64,000 nucleotides of DNA from Pseudomonas fluorescens (GCF_902498195.1 NZ_CABVIY010000006.1:372001-436000), one strand, 5' to 3'. Shown: positions 51,657 to 60,166, numbered from the stretch's first letter. The notes: a model not told the origin generated them from the sequence alone. A program made the numbers and translations.

Positions 51657-51965
51657 TCAGTCGTCTTTTTTGTTCTTCAGCACTTCGCCAGTGGCGGCAT
51701 TCAAATCCACATCCCATTCAACGCCTTGAGCGTCTTTCAACTCGACTTCGTATTCGTAGAGGGTGGTGTGGTTGTCCAGGTCGCTGTCGGTAATGGTCGC
51801 ACCCGGATGCAGTTTCAGAACGATCTGGTTGAGTTCTTCCAGCGGCTTGATTTTGCCGTCCTTGACCAGTTGCGGGATTTGGTCGACAGGCACATCTTTC
51901 GCCTGGGCCAGACCGGCGGTGAGCATCAGGGTTGCAGCGGCGAACAGGGCGGTCAACGTTTTCAT
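51657..51965 (-). CDS. Periplasmic PepSY-domain protein B
   Basis: The 102-aa protein has a signal peptide (MKTLTALFAAATLMLTAGLAQA) and a PepSY domain (IPQLVKDGKIKPLEELNQI, TITDSDLDNHTTLYEYEVE, EWDVDLNAATGEVLKNKKDD). It is clearly homologous to PepSY A (same length, same signal sequence pattern), so the locus is a tandem duplication. The acidic C-terminal half could bind divalent cations. Transcription is probably separate, since each copy has its own terminator and its own upstream box. Confidence 0.9.
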   Translation of the reverse strand: MKTLTALFAAATLMLTAGLAQAKDVPVDQIPQLVKDGKIKPLEELNQIVLKLHPGATITDSDLDNHTTLYEYEVELKDAQGVEWDVDLNAATGEVLKNKKDD

Positions 51966-52018
51966 GGGCTTCTTTCCTTGGGTGAGCTGTTTAAGTGGGA
52001 TCAGATTAGTTGTTGCAA

Positions 52019-52034
52019 CTTAATTCAGCCTTAA
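52019..52034 (-). promoter_or_regulatory. BqsR/CarR-like box before PepSY B
   Basis: The minus strand reads TTAAG-GCTGAA-TTAAG, the same pattern as at 51552 and the same distance from the gene (54 bases). Confidence 0.65.
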
Positions 52035-52055
52035 ATTCCCGGTTGCCGATGCCAC

Positions 52056-52155
52056 TGTAGGAGCGAGCATGCTCGCGATGAACCCGGGAACGCCACGGGG
52101 TGTCAGGCTTCCCGCGTCATCGTTAACGACCATCGCCTGCGTGCCTGCTTCTACA
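52056..52155. repeat. Degenerate REP pair, GCGAGCATGCTCGCGATG type
   Basis: The left arm is intact; the right arm is eroded to CATCGCCTGCGTGCCTGC. Confidence 0.7.
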
Positions 52156-52163
52156 GAGGACGA

Positions 52164-53290
52164 TCAGTACCCGTTGTTCTTCAACACCTGATCAACACTC
52201 GCCGCCGCCGGTCGCTTGTAGAACTTCAACAACTCGCTGGCGCGGTTGGTGAAAATACCGTCGACGCCCGCGTCCATGACGTTCTGGTAATCCACCGCAT
52301 CGTCAACGGTGTAGACGTGCACCAGCAGGCCCTGGTCGTGGGTGTATTGGTTCATCCAGGGTTTCACCAGGTCCGCGTAACTCTGATCGCCACCCTGGGT
52401 CAGCGCGGCGGACGGGCCGGTGCCGATCGCGCCTTGGGCCTTGGCGTAGTCGACCCAGCGCTGGAACTCGGCTTTGTCCCGGGGTTGCTGTTTGGCGTAG
52501 TAAGCGGCCTTGTCCTTCTCGCCGGACTCGGCAAACGTGACCTTCGAGGCAGGCTCGATGTTGCCTTCGCCGACCCACAGCAGCAGGACCTTCGGCACCT
52601 GGGGCATTTCCTTTTGCAGCAGTTCGAGGCTGCTCTTCTCGAAGGTTTGCAGGATCACCTTGCCCGGGCCCTGGCCAACCGCCAGCTCGTTTTTCGCCGG
52701 TTTCGAACCGGCCGGGCTCAGCCAGCCACGCGCCTGGAGTTTCTGTTTCAAGTCGTGCTCGATGCCGGGAAATTGCTTGGGCTCCTTGGTTTCGATGTAC
52801 AGGCCCGGCTTGTGCAGCGGGTTGCCCTGGGCAATGTCGATGACTTCATCGAGGGTGAGGTTTTCAGACCCGCGTAGGAGGGGCGGGCGCGGTCCGGGTA
52901 TGCGGTGTTGAACCAGCTGCCGGCGTCCAGGGTTTTCAGTTCGGCCAGGGTGAACGCAGTGGCCGGGCTGTCCTTGCGCTCGGGGAATTTGCTGGCGACA
53001 TCGGTGGTGCGTTGCAGGTTGTTGTCATGCAGGGCAAACAGCACGCCGTCCTTGCTGCGTTGCAGGTCGAGTTCGAGGTAGTCGGCACCGAGGTCACGCG
53101 CCAGTTGATAGGCGGCGGCGGTGGATTCCGGTGCATCGAACGACGCGCCACGGTGGGCGATCACCGCCGGATGGGGGATGCCCAGGCGGGCGGCCAGGGC
53201 GCCGGGGGTGGGTTCGCTGGCGGCTTGCGCCTGGCCGAGGCCGAGGAGCAGGCTCAGCATCAGGGCGTGTTTGCTGAAGGTGGCAGGCAT
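52164..53290 (-). pseudogene. glpQ: Glycerophosphodiester phosphodiesterase, frameshifted
   Basis: GlpQ is a periplasmic enzyme that cleaves glycerophosphodiesters to glycerol 3-phosphate. The first frame (53290-52866) encodes a signal peptide (MPATFSKHALMLSLLLGLGQAQAA), HRGASFDAPEST with catalytic His, DYLELDLQRSKDGVLFALHD (metal Glu/Asp and second His) and up to YAGLK. The second frame, in -1 register, continues LTLDEVIDIAQGNPLH, GLYIETKEPKQFPGIE and LVHVYTVDDAVDYQNVMDAGVDG to the normal end. Adding one base in the TTTT run at 52861-52864 (plus strand) restores a ~375-aa protein. Either a recent mutation, a sequencing error, or phase variation could explain it. Confidence 0.85.
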
Positions 53291-53511
53291 GGTCGAGTTC
53301 CTTTCGCAATGTTGTCGAAGACGTCCCTTTTAACAACTGAACGTTGCCGACGCTATCGCGAGACCGACATAAACGTGGTTAATGCTGATGTTCGTCAGCA
53401 ATTGTGTGCACGTGTTTGCAGTACCCTTGGCCCCGGCGATTTCCCCGGCAGAGGGAAACCCGTTCCCCAGCCTCGCGTGTAAACCATTGATCACTGCCTG
53501 TGAGGTTTACC

Positions 53512-53838
53512 GTGCGCATCACTTCCCAGCTCATCTGCCAGGCTGCCGACCAGCTCAAAGGCTTCGTTGGCCTCAATCGCAAGACTGGCCACTACATCAT
53601 TCGCTTCAGTGAAGACGCCTTTGGCATGGATGTGGCGGACGACGGCATCATCCCCGCCAGCGAATTCGTCTGGGTCGCCGGTCCCGGGCACACCATGACC
53701 CTCAAGCGTGAATTGATCCAGTTGCTGCTGGACCAGAACATCGACGACCGGATTCACATCACCGAACCGTTGCGGGTGTACATGAGCCGGCGGGAGGTGC
53801 CGGAGATTTCGGCGGTGCGGTGTTTGGTGCGGGGTTGA
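53512..53838 (+). CDS. DUF2025 family protein
   Basis: The 108-aa protein resembles PA1123-type DUF2025 proteins of Pseudomonas: RITSQLICQAADQLKGFVGLNRKTGHYIIRFSEDAFGMDV, then ASEFVWVAG and LKRELIQLLLDQNIDDRIHITEPLRVYM. There is no signal peptide. The start is GTG with GAGG 6 bases upstream. Another GTG at 53500 is less likely. The function is unknown. Confidence 0.85.
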   Translation: MRITSQLICQAADQLKGFVGLNRKTGHYIIRFSEDAFGMDVADDGIIPASEFVWVAGPGHTMTLKRELIQLLLDQNIDDRIHITEPLRVYMSRREVPEISAVRCLVRG

Positions 53839-53863
53839 GTTTTGCGGTGTCGCTGCTGGCCTC

Positions 53864-53938
53864 TTCGCGAGCGAGCCCGCTCCCACAAGGGAATTGTGAA
53901 CTGCGCAGGTCAACTGTGGGAGCGGGCTTGCTCGCGAA
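53864..53938. repeat. REP pair, GAGCGGGCTTGCTCGC type (last in window)
   Basis: Inverted arms with ~25 bases between. No further REP element occurs between here and 64000. Confidence 0.87.
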
Positions 53939-53963
53939 GACGGCCTGAAAAACACCCCATCAA

Positions 53964-54287
53964 CTACAGAGTGAACTCATACGCCCGCTCAACCCGACAC
54001 ACCCGCGTATGACACCGCGCATACCACGTCGACCGCCCACGCTCACGAATCTCCCTGTGCTCGGGATGATGCTTCCACGCCACAATCGCCGCCTCGCTGG
54101 CCCAGTACGACACGGTAATCCCCACCCCGTCATCGCCACGCGCCGACTCCACGCCGAGAAACCCCGGTTGCGCGCGCGCCAGTTCCACCATCCGCCGGGC
54201 GGCTTCGGCGTAACCCTGGTCACCGACGGTGCGCAGCGAGGTGAAGATCACCGCGTAGTACGGCGTGGGCGGCGTATTGGCGATCAT
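53964..54287 (-). CDS. Antibiotic biosynthesis monooxygenase-like small protein
   Basis: The 107-aa dimeric alpha/beta-barrel (ABM superfamily) protein reads YAVIFTSLRTVGDQGYAEAARRMVELARAQPGFLGVESARG and ITVSYWASEAAIVAWKHHPEHREIRERGRSTWY. The PGFLG and SYW-x5-I-x-AW-x6-H motifs are standard. Members oxidise aromatic substrates or degrade haem, or are non-catalytic. The ATG overlaps the stop of the CTP-synthase-like gene (ATGA), so the two are co-translated. Confidence 0.88.
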   Translation of the reverse strand: MIANTPPTPYYAVIFTSLRTVGDQGYAEAARRMVELARAQPGFLGVESARGDDGVGITVSYWASEAAIVAWKHHPEHREIRERGRSTWYARCHTRVCRVERAYEFTL

Positions 54288-54991
54288 GACGGCTGCTCCG
54301 CGCACGCTTGGACCAGGGCCCTCGCCAGGGGCGGCAGGATGCCCTTGAGCGCAGCACGCTCCGGCTGAAACAGCGTGGCAACGAAGAACGGGTGCCCTGT
54401 GAGTTCCAGGGCGCGCAAGCCTTGCGCCGAATCGCGGCCGACACTGTGCAGGCCATGTTTGAGCAAATCCCGTTCGAACTCGGGATTCACACCGTAGTTG
54501 CAGCGATAGCCTTCCTGGATCTCGGACGTTTCATACGCCTTGGCGATCAACGAGCCTTCCGCCAGATGAACAGTGTCCACCACCTCTACCAAGGAACACG
54601 CCAGGGGCGTGAGCAAGGCCCGAGCGGCATGGGGTGAAGTCTCGCCATGCTCGGCATCCGACCAGCCGAGCACAGTGCGCGCATATTCCAGTACCGCGTG
54701 TTGAAAACCGCCGCAGGTGCCCAGGAAAGGCCGTCGTTGTTCGCGGGCAAAACGAATCGCCCGCAGTGCGCCGTCCATGTTGCGATAGGGGCTGGCCGGC
54801 ACACACCAGAAACCGTCGTATCGGTCGAGCGGCGTATCAGCATCGATGCATTCGGTGCCCAGCCATTGTCCCTGCACATTAAAGCCGGTGTGCCCGGCGG
54901 CCATGTCGAGGGCCACGGGTATCGCCCGGTGGGCGGTGACGTGGGGGTCATGATCGCCAATCAGGGCGATGCGGATGACGCGATGTTCCAT
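54284..54991 (-). CDS. CTP synthase glutaminase-like protein lacking the catalytic His
   Basis: The 235-aa protein resembles the class I glutaminase half of CTP synthase without the synthetase half (family called CTP synthase C-terminal region-related (seleno)protein). The nucleophile elbow is present, with Cys93 in PFLGTCGGFQHAVLEYA. The block equivalent to FHPE in PyrG reads GHPFFVATLFQPER, so the catalytic His is replaced by Gln. YRCNYGVNPEF matches the PyrG stretch before it. It is probably not an ordinary amidotransferase. It is coupled to the ABM-like gene and divergent from a LysR gene. Confidence 0.85.
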   Translation of the reverse strand: MEHRVIRIALIGDHDPHVTAHRAIPVALDMAAGHTGFNVQGQWLGTECIDADTPLDRYDGFWCVPASPYRNMDGALRAIRFAREQRRPFLGTCGGFQHAVLEYARTVLGWSDAEHGETSPHAARALLTPLACSLVEVVDTVHLAEGSLIAKAYETSEIQEGYRCNYGVNPEFERDLLKHGLHSVGRDSAQGLRALELTGHPFFVATLFQPERAALKGILPPLARALVQACAEQPS

Positions 54992-55032
54992 GGGATACCT
55001 CTGCGCTTGTTGATTCCTGATACCCACTATAA

Positions 55033-55062
55033 ATTGGCGTTCACGCACTCAATATTGGCGTT
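55033..55062. promoter_or_regulatory. Direct repeats in the LysR/CTP-synthase-like gap
   Basis: ATTGGCGTT occurs at 55033 and 55054, 21 bases apart (two helix turns), just before the LysR start. This is a plausible regulator binding site. Confidence 0.5.
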
Positions 55063-55069
55063 TATCCAA

Positions 55070-55969
55070 GTGATCAATGCACCGGCGCACTATCGACTGG
55101 ACTACCCGGACCTGGCCCTGATTCTTGCGCTGGTGCGCGGCGGCTCTCTGGCCCGGGCCTCGCAGCTGTTGAAGGTGGATGTTTCGACGGTGTTTCGGGC
55201 GGTGCGGCGACTGGAAGCCGCGCTGGGCCAGCAATTGTTCGAAAAGAGCCGCGCCGGCTACCTGGCCACCTCGTTGGCGCAAGCGCTGGCCAAGCAGGCC
55301 GAACGTGCCGAACAGGCATTGGACGCGGCGCGCATCGGCGTGGAGCAGGGCGGGGACGTCATCAGCGGCACCGTGCGCCTGACTTGCACCGATTCGGTCC
55401 TGCAAGGGTTGCTGCTGCCGGCGTTGGCGCAGTTCATGCCGAACTACCCGGCGCTGACCATTGAACTCAGTACCTCCAACGACTTCGCCAACCTCAGCCG
55501 CCGCGACGCTGATATCGCGTTGCGCCTGACCCGTACACCGCCGGAACATCTGGTGGGGAGGCGCCTGGCGGACATTTCGTATCGCGTGTGTGCCAGCGCG
55601 CGCTATCTGCAATCGGTCGATACCGGGGACTTGGCCGCATTGACCTGGATTGCCCCGGATGACTTTTTGCCCGATCACCCGACGGTGGCCTGGCGTCGTT
55701 CAGCGTTGCCCGGTGTGATGCCGGGTTATCGCTGTAACAGCATGTTGTCGGTCAGCGAACTGGTGCGTGCCGGGTTAGGCGTAGCCGCGTTGCCGGACTT
55801 TTTGATCGGTGACGGATTACAGGCGCTGGGCGAGCCGTTGCACGGTTACGACACCGCGCTCTGGTTGCTGACCCGCCCGGATTGCCGTGCCTTGCGCTCG
55901 GTGGTGACGCTGTTCGACGAGTTGGGGCGCGCGCTGAAACTGCCATTAAGCCTTCAGGCCTTGGGCTGA
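55070..55969 (+). CDS. LysR-type transcriptional regulator
   Basis: The 299-aa regulator has an N-terminal helix-turn-helix (about residues 6-66: LDYPDLALILALVRGGSLARASQLLKVDVSTVFRAVRRLEAAL) and an effector domain (about 95-299). The start is uncertain: the GTG at 55070 gives the normal length and leaves the ATTGGCGTT repeats outside the gene. It is divergent from the CTP-synthase-like/ABM pair and probably controls it. Its 3' end overlaps the convergent DUF1003 gene by 16 bases. Confidence 0.87.
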   Translation: MINAPAHYRLDYPDLALILALVRGGSLARASQLLKVDVSTVFRAVRRLEAALGQQLFEKSRAGYLATSLAQALAKQAERAEQALDAARIGVEQGGDVISGTVRLTCTDSVLQGLLLPALAQFMPNYPALTIELSTSNDFANLSRRDADIALRLTRTPPEHLVGRRLADISYRVCASARYLQSVDTGDLAALTWIAPDDFLPDHPTVAWRRSALPGVMPGYRCNSMLSVSELVRAGLGVAALPDFLIGDGLQALGEPLHGYDTALWLLTRPDCRALRSVVTLFDELGRALKLPLSLQALG

Positions 55970-56484
55970 TCCTTGCGCACGAAATGCTGATGCATCTCCG
56001 AGGTCAGGCTTTCAATACGCTCGGTCAATTCCTTGGTCATTTGGGTCAGCTGGGTATTTTGCTCAAGCAGCTGAAGCAATTGCGCAGAGTTCTGCGCCGC
56101 TTGCACCTGACGTTCGCTGTTAGTGACTGCCAGCGCTTCGCGGTGTTTGGCATCGGCTTCGGACTGGGCTTTGTCCCGTGCCGCCTGGCGGGTCTGGGCC
56201 AACAGGATCAACGGCGCGGCGTAGGCCGATTGCAGGCTGAACGCCAGGTTGAGGAGGATGAACGGGTAGACATCGAAGTGGGTGACGCCGAACAGGTTGA
56301 CGCACACCCAAACCACCACGATCAGCGTTTGCGCACCGAGAAAGGTCGGCGTGCCGAAAAATCGCGCAAAGGCTTCGGCGCGCAGCGCAAATTTATCGTT
56401 GCCAAAGGTCGGGCCCAGGTGGGCATGGGCATGAAGGAAGCGCAGATGATCGACGGCGGCGGGAGCTTGGGTTTCGCTGGTCAT
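55954..56484 (-). CDS. DUF1003 family membrane protein
   Basis: The 176-aa protein has two membrane helices (about residues 50-70, GAQTLIVVVWVCVNLFGV, and 75-97, YPFILLNLAFSLQSAYAAPLIL). The usual DUF1003 features are FFGTPTFLGAQTLIVVVW and DPYPFILLN-like (FDVYPFILLNL), with AQTRQAARDKAQSEAD after the second helix, followed by a coiled-coil tail (LLQLLEQNTQLTQMTKELTERIESL). The function is unknown. Confidence 0.87.
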   Translation of the reverse strand: MTSETQAPAAVDHLRFLHAHAHLGPTFGNDKFALRAEAFARFFGTPTFLGAQTLIVVVWVCVNLFGVTHFDVYPFILLNLAFSLQSAYAAPLILLAQTRQAARDKAQSEADAKHREALAVTNSERQVQAAQNSAQLLQLLEQNTQLTQMTKELTERIESLTSEMHQHFVRKDQPKA

Positions 56485-56607
56485 GATGGTCTCGATGGCG
56501 CTGGGACAAACATTCACTATAGCCCTGACGCCGGTTTCATTCTGAAACACATCATGGTGCTGGATTCAGCACGATCAACCGTGCGATCACCCAGTCGACA
56601 TTGTCAT

Positions 56608-57219
56608 TTATTGCACTTGGTAGCAGGCCAGAAACATGTCCAGCGCCGACTCCGCCACGGCGCTTTGCATGTCGGGCGACAAGCTGGGCTGCCCCATGGA
56701 AATTTGCGGCCAGAACGCAAAGGATTTCAGCAGTCCCTGGACTTGCTGGGCCGCGAATTCCGCAGCGACCGCTTTCACCCGGCCATCGGCCTGGGCGGCG
56801 CGAATCCACACCGTCAGGCCTTCTTCGCGTTCCCCCATGCGGGCCACCATGTTCTGTGCGCGCTCCGGGGAATGGATGGTCGCCGCAATCGCGACCCGCG
56901 CCAGATCGAGAAAATTGTCATCGCCGAGCATCTGCAGTTTGGCCAGCAACAGGGGGCGTAACTGGTCGCGCAGCGGCAGATCGGGTTGATAGGGGGTGAC
57001 CCGCTCTGCGGTCACCCGCGCCCATAATTGGTTGAGAATCTCGGCGAACAACTCTTCCTTGCTGGGGAAGTGGTTGTATACCGTGCGTTTCGACACACCG
57101 GCCGTGGCGGCGATCTTGTCCATGCTGGTGATGTCGAAACCGTTGGCGCGGAACTCGGCAATCGCCGCCTGAATGATGGCTTCGCGTTTTCGGTCGGTCA
57201 GGCGCAGGAGAGCTGTCAT
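56608..57219 (-). CDS. TetR-family repressor
   Basis: The 203-aa repressor has a TetR helix-turn-helix (residues 8-55: DRKREAIIQAAIAEFRANGFDITSMDKIAATAGVSKRTVYNHFPSKEELFAEIL) and a ligand domain with the AefR-like C-terminal pattern (VAAEFAAQQVQGLLKSFAFWP). It is divergent from a metallo-hydrolase gene. A 16-bp palindrome at 57298 is the likely operator. The ligand is unknown. Confidence 0.9.
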   Translation of the reverse strand: MTALLRLTDRKREAIIQAAIAEFRANGFDITSMDKIAATAGVSKRTVYNHFPSKEELFAEILNQLWARVTAERVTPYQPDLPLRDQLRPLLLAKLQMLGDDNFLDLARVAIAATIHSPERAQNMVARMGEREEGLTVWIRAAQADGRVKAVAAEFAAQQVQGLLKSFAFWPQISMGQPSLSPDMQSAVAESALDMFLACYQVQ

Positions 57220-57297
57220 AAATACGCTTCGGCAGTGAATGGGAAAAAACTACACCAGGCAGTTTACTTGTGATCGGCTTTGTTGCAACCTAGAAAC

Positions 57298-57313
57298 TAC
57301 ACTGTGCAGTGTA
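57298..57313. promoter_or_regulatory. Probable TetR operator
   Basis: TACACTG-TG-CAGTGTA is a perfect 7-bp inverted repeat between the TetR and metallo-hydrolase genes. A weaker AAACT-N9-AGTTT repeat lies at ~57247, nearer the TetR start. Confidence 0.68.
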
Positions 57314-57435
57314 ATGTTTTGTTAATCCTGTGCGGTGGATAATAGTGTTTGCGGCTAATGCGTGCGTGCCTTGGCCATTTATCGTCCCACAGCGGAAAAT
57401 CGTGCAGTGCGCGGTTTTTCTGGAGTCATTCAGTC

Positions 57436-58494
57436 ATGGCCAGTTCCACTACTACGGCGCAAGACGCCGCCACACCTGAAGCTTCCCGTCAGCTGCAAGG
57501 GCAATACCGTAACCATGCCCCGGTGAAGCGCGAAGGGTTTCGTAAAACCTTGCGCATCCTGTGGAACGTGATTTTTCACAAACCCCGCGATACCCGCCCG
57601 AGCGCAGCAGTCCCGGTACAAACCCTGACACAAGCGGCGCTGATCGCAGCGCCAAACCACAGCGTCTACCGGCTGGGCCACTCCACCGTGTTGCTCAAAC
57701 TGCGTGACAAATTCTGGATCACCGACCCGGTCTTTGCCGAGCGCGCCTCGCCAGTGCAGTGGGCCGGCCCCAAGCGGTTTCACCAGCCACCGATCAGCCT
57801 GGACCAATTGCCGCCGATTGAGGCGGTGATCCTGTCCCACGATCACTACGACCACCTGGACTATCGGGCGGTGCTGCAACTCGCGGACAAGGCCAAGTAT
57901 TTCCTCACCCCGCTGGGCGTGGGCGATACCCTGGTCAAGTGGGGCATCGACGCCAGCAAGGTCCGGCAACTGGACTGGTGGCAGGGCACCGAGGTCGAGG
58001 GCATTCGCTTCATCGCTACCCCCTCGCAACATTTTTCCGGTCGCGGCCTGTTCGACGGCAACAGCACGCTCTGGGCCTCCTGGGTGATGATCGATGGCGA
58101 CACGCGCATCTTCTTCAGCGGCGACAGTGGCTACTTCGACGGCTTCAAACGTATTGGCGAGCAATACGGCCCATTCGACCTGACCCTCATGGAAACCGGC
58201 GCCTACAACGTCGAATGGCCGCATGTGCACATGCAACCCGAACAGACCTTGCAGGCTCATCTGGACCTCAAGGGGCGCTGGCTGCTGCCGATCCACAACG
58301 GCACTTTCGACCTGTCGATGCACGCCTGGTACGAACCCTTCGACCGTATCCTGGCCCTGGCCTGGGAGCGCAGCGTTTCGATTGCCACACCGCAGATGGG
58401 CGAGGCCTTTAACCTGACGCATCCGCAGCGTGGTGGCGCCTGGTGGCTGGACGTTGAACAGCGGGTGTATGAGGATCGACCCAGCGTCGGGTGA
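57436..58494 (+). CDS. MBL-fold metallo-hydrolase (NAPE-PLD/UlaG-like)
   Basis: The 352-aa cytosolic metallo-beta-lactamase-fold enzyme has the metal motif SHDHYDHLD (about residues 134-142), further ligands in PSQHFSGRG, FFSGDSGYFDG and the final IHNGTFDLS. Its closest relatives are N-acyl-phosphatidylethanolamine phospholipase D-like and UlaG-like hydrolases, often acting on phosphodiesters or lactones. The chosen ATG gives MASSTTTAQDAAT. It is divergent from the TetR gene and likely repressed by it. Confidence 0.87.
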   Translation: MASSTTTAQDAATPEASRQLQGQYRNHAPVKREGFRKTLRILWNVIFHKPRDTRPSAAVPVQTLTQAALIAAPNHSVYRLGHSTVLLKLRDKFWITDPVFAERASPVQWAGPKRFHQPPISLDQLPPIEAVILSHDHYDHLDYRAVLQLADKAKYFLTPLGVGDTLVKWGIDASKVRQLDWWQGTEVEGIRFIATPSQHFSGRGLFDGNSTLWASWVMIDGDTRIFFSGDSGYFDGFKRIGEQYGPFDLTLMETGAYNVEWPHVHMQPEQTLQAHLDLKGRWLLPIHNGTFDLSMHAWYEPFDRILALAWERSVSIATPQMGEAFNLTHPQRGGAWWLDVEQRVYEDRPSVG

Positions 58495-58625
58495 GACGAC
58501 TACAAACAGGCGCGACCAATCGTACGAGCGTCTGCGATCTGCGATGACGGATAATTTCGGCCGTTTCTATAGGCTGAAACACGGGTGAAATCATTCACTC
58601 GACATCAGTCATAGGGATTTTTTAC

Positions 58626-60143
58626 ATGGACGTAACGTTAAACGGCGGCATGAAGCGGCTGGCGGTAATGGCCCTGTTTTCGATGGCCGCAAGCGCAGCC
58701 TGGGCGCAGGTCGCCGCACCGGAAACCAGGCTGGAGTACATGAGTGTCGATGAAATCAACCAGGCGATGGATCGCGGTCAACTGAGCTCCGCCAGGCTGG
58801 TTCGGCACTTGTTACAGCGGATCGAAACCCTGGACAAAAACGGACCGGCGATCAATGCCATCATCGAGCTGAACCCAGATGCCGTGGCCATGGCCGAAGC
58901 GATGGACCAGGAGCGAAAGGGCGGGCACATCCGGGGACCGCTGCATGGCATCCCGGTATTGCTCAAGGACAATATCGATACCTCCGATCAAATGCAGACC
59001 AGTGCCGGTTCATTGGCCATGGTCGGGCAACCCGCCGCGCAGGATGCCTTTATCGTGCAACGCCTCAGGGCGGCCGGCGCGGTGATTCTCGGTAAAACCA
59101 ATCTCAGTGAGTGGGCAAATTTTCGCGACGCAGCCATCCCCAGTGGCTGGAGCGGACGCGGCGGGCAAACCAAAAATCCGCACGTACTGAGTAAGGATCC
59201 CTGCGGTTCCAGTTCAGGCGCCGCCGCTGCCGCCGCTGCAGGTTTTGCTCCTCTGTCCGTCGGAACGGAGACTGCCGGCTCGATCATCTGTCCGGCGTCC
59301 TTCAATGGTGTAGTGGGCATCAAACCCACGGTGGGCCTGTTAAGCCGCAGCGGCATCGTCCCCGTTACGCTCAAGCTGGATACGCCGGGCCCCATGGCGC
59401 GCACCGTTCGCGACGCCGCACTCCTGTTGAATGCCATGGCCGGTGACGATGCTGCCGATCCGATTAAAAAACCCAATGTGCTGAATTGGCTGGACTACAC
59501 CACGCTGTTGCGTCCCGATGCCCTGGTTGGACAGCGAATCGGCTACCCCGCCAAATTCGATCGCAGCGCTTTGCCGCTCCTGATCGATCCTCAGTTTTCC
59601 CAAGCGTTGGAACTCATGCAGGCGGCGGGTGCAACGTTGATTCCCGTGGAAATGAGCGATCCGGGTACAGAAGGCCTGGACGACGCCTTTTACATGGGCA
59701 TCAAACGCGAACTGCCTCCCTACCTGGCATCTCGAACGACCATTCCCGCCAAGACACTGGAAGACCTTCTGCAATTCAATACCCGCGATTCCAAGGGTCA
59801 TGGCCAGAGCATGTTGATTGCCGCCTGCCGTGTTGTCTTCGACGAGCAAACCTACAATCAGCTCTGGCAGAAGATTCAAAGTGAAAACGCTGCTGCCATC
59901 GATCAATTGCTGGCAACGCATCAACTGGATGCCCTCGTATCGGATGTCGGTTCGCCTGCCATGAACATCGTTCCGCTGGCGGGATACCCCGGCGTCATGG
60001 TGCCTTCCGGAATGGACGATGACGGGCTGCCCACTTCGATTTTCTTCTTCGGGCCTCGCTGGAGCGAAGCCAGGCTCCTGGCATTGGCCTACGGTTATGA
60101 GCAAGCCTCACAGGCGCGGCGGGCACCTGCGTTCAAGCCGTGA
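58626..60143 (+). CDS. Exported amidase, amidase signature family
   Basis: The 505-aa precursor has a signal peptide (MKRLAVMALFSMAASAAWA within residues 9-27). The amidase-signature triad is visible: Lys114 (PVLLKDNIDT), cis-Ser in GSSSG (194-198) and nucleophile Ser219 (GTETAGSII). It is of GatA/fatty-acid-amide-hydrolase type but has no GatB/GatC partners, so it is not tRNA amidation. The periplasmic substrate is unknown. AGGGA lies 8 bases before the ATG. Its codon use is less GC-extreme than core genes nearby. Confidence 0.88.
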   Translation: MDVTLNGGMKRLAVMALFSMAASAAWAQVAAPETRLEYMSVDEINQAMDRGQLSSARLVRHLLQRIETLDKNGPAINAIIELNPDAVAMAEAMDQERKGGHIRGPLHGIPVLLKDNIDTSDQMQTSAGSLAMVGQPAAQDAFIVQRLRAAGAVILGKTNLSEWANFRDAAIPSGWSGRGGQTKNPHVLSKDPCGSSSGAAAAAAAGFAPLSVGTETAGSIICPASFNGVVGIKPTVGLLSRSGIVPVTLKLDTPGPMARTVRDAALLLNAMAGDDAADPIKKPNVLNWLDYTTLLRPDALVGQRIGYPAKFDRSALPLLIDPQFSQALELMQAAGATLIPVEMSDPGTEGLDDAFYMGIKRELPPYLASRTTIPAKTLEDLLQFNTRDSKGHGQSMLIAACRVVFDEQTYNQLWQKIQSENAAAIDQLLATHQLDALVSDVGSPAMNIVPLAGYPGVMVPSGMDDDGLPTSIFFFGPRWSEARLLALAYGYEQASQARRAPAFKP

Positions 60144-60166
60144 AGTGAGAGGGAGAAAGTAGCGAA

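Noticed and set aside
1439..53938. Many regularly spaced repeats that could suggest CRISPR
   Set aside because: The repeats are inverted pairs 1-4 kb apart between genes, not direct repeats with short unique spacers, and no cas genes are present.
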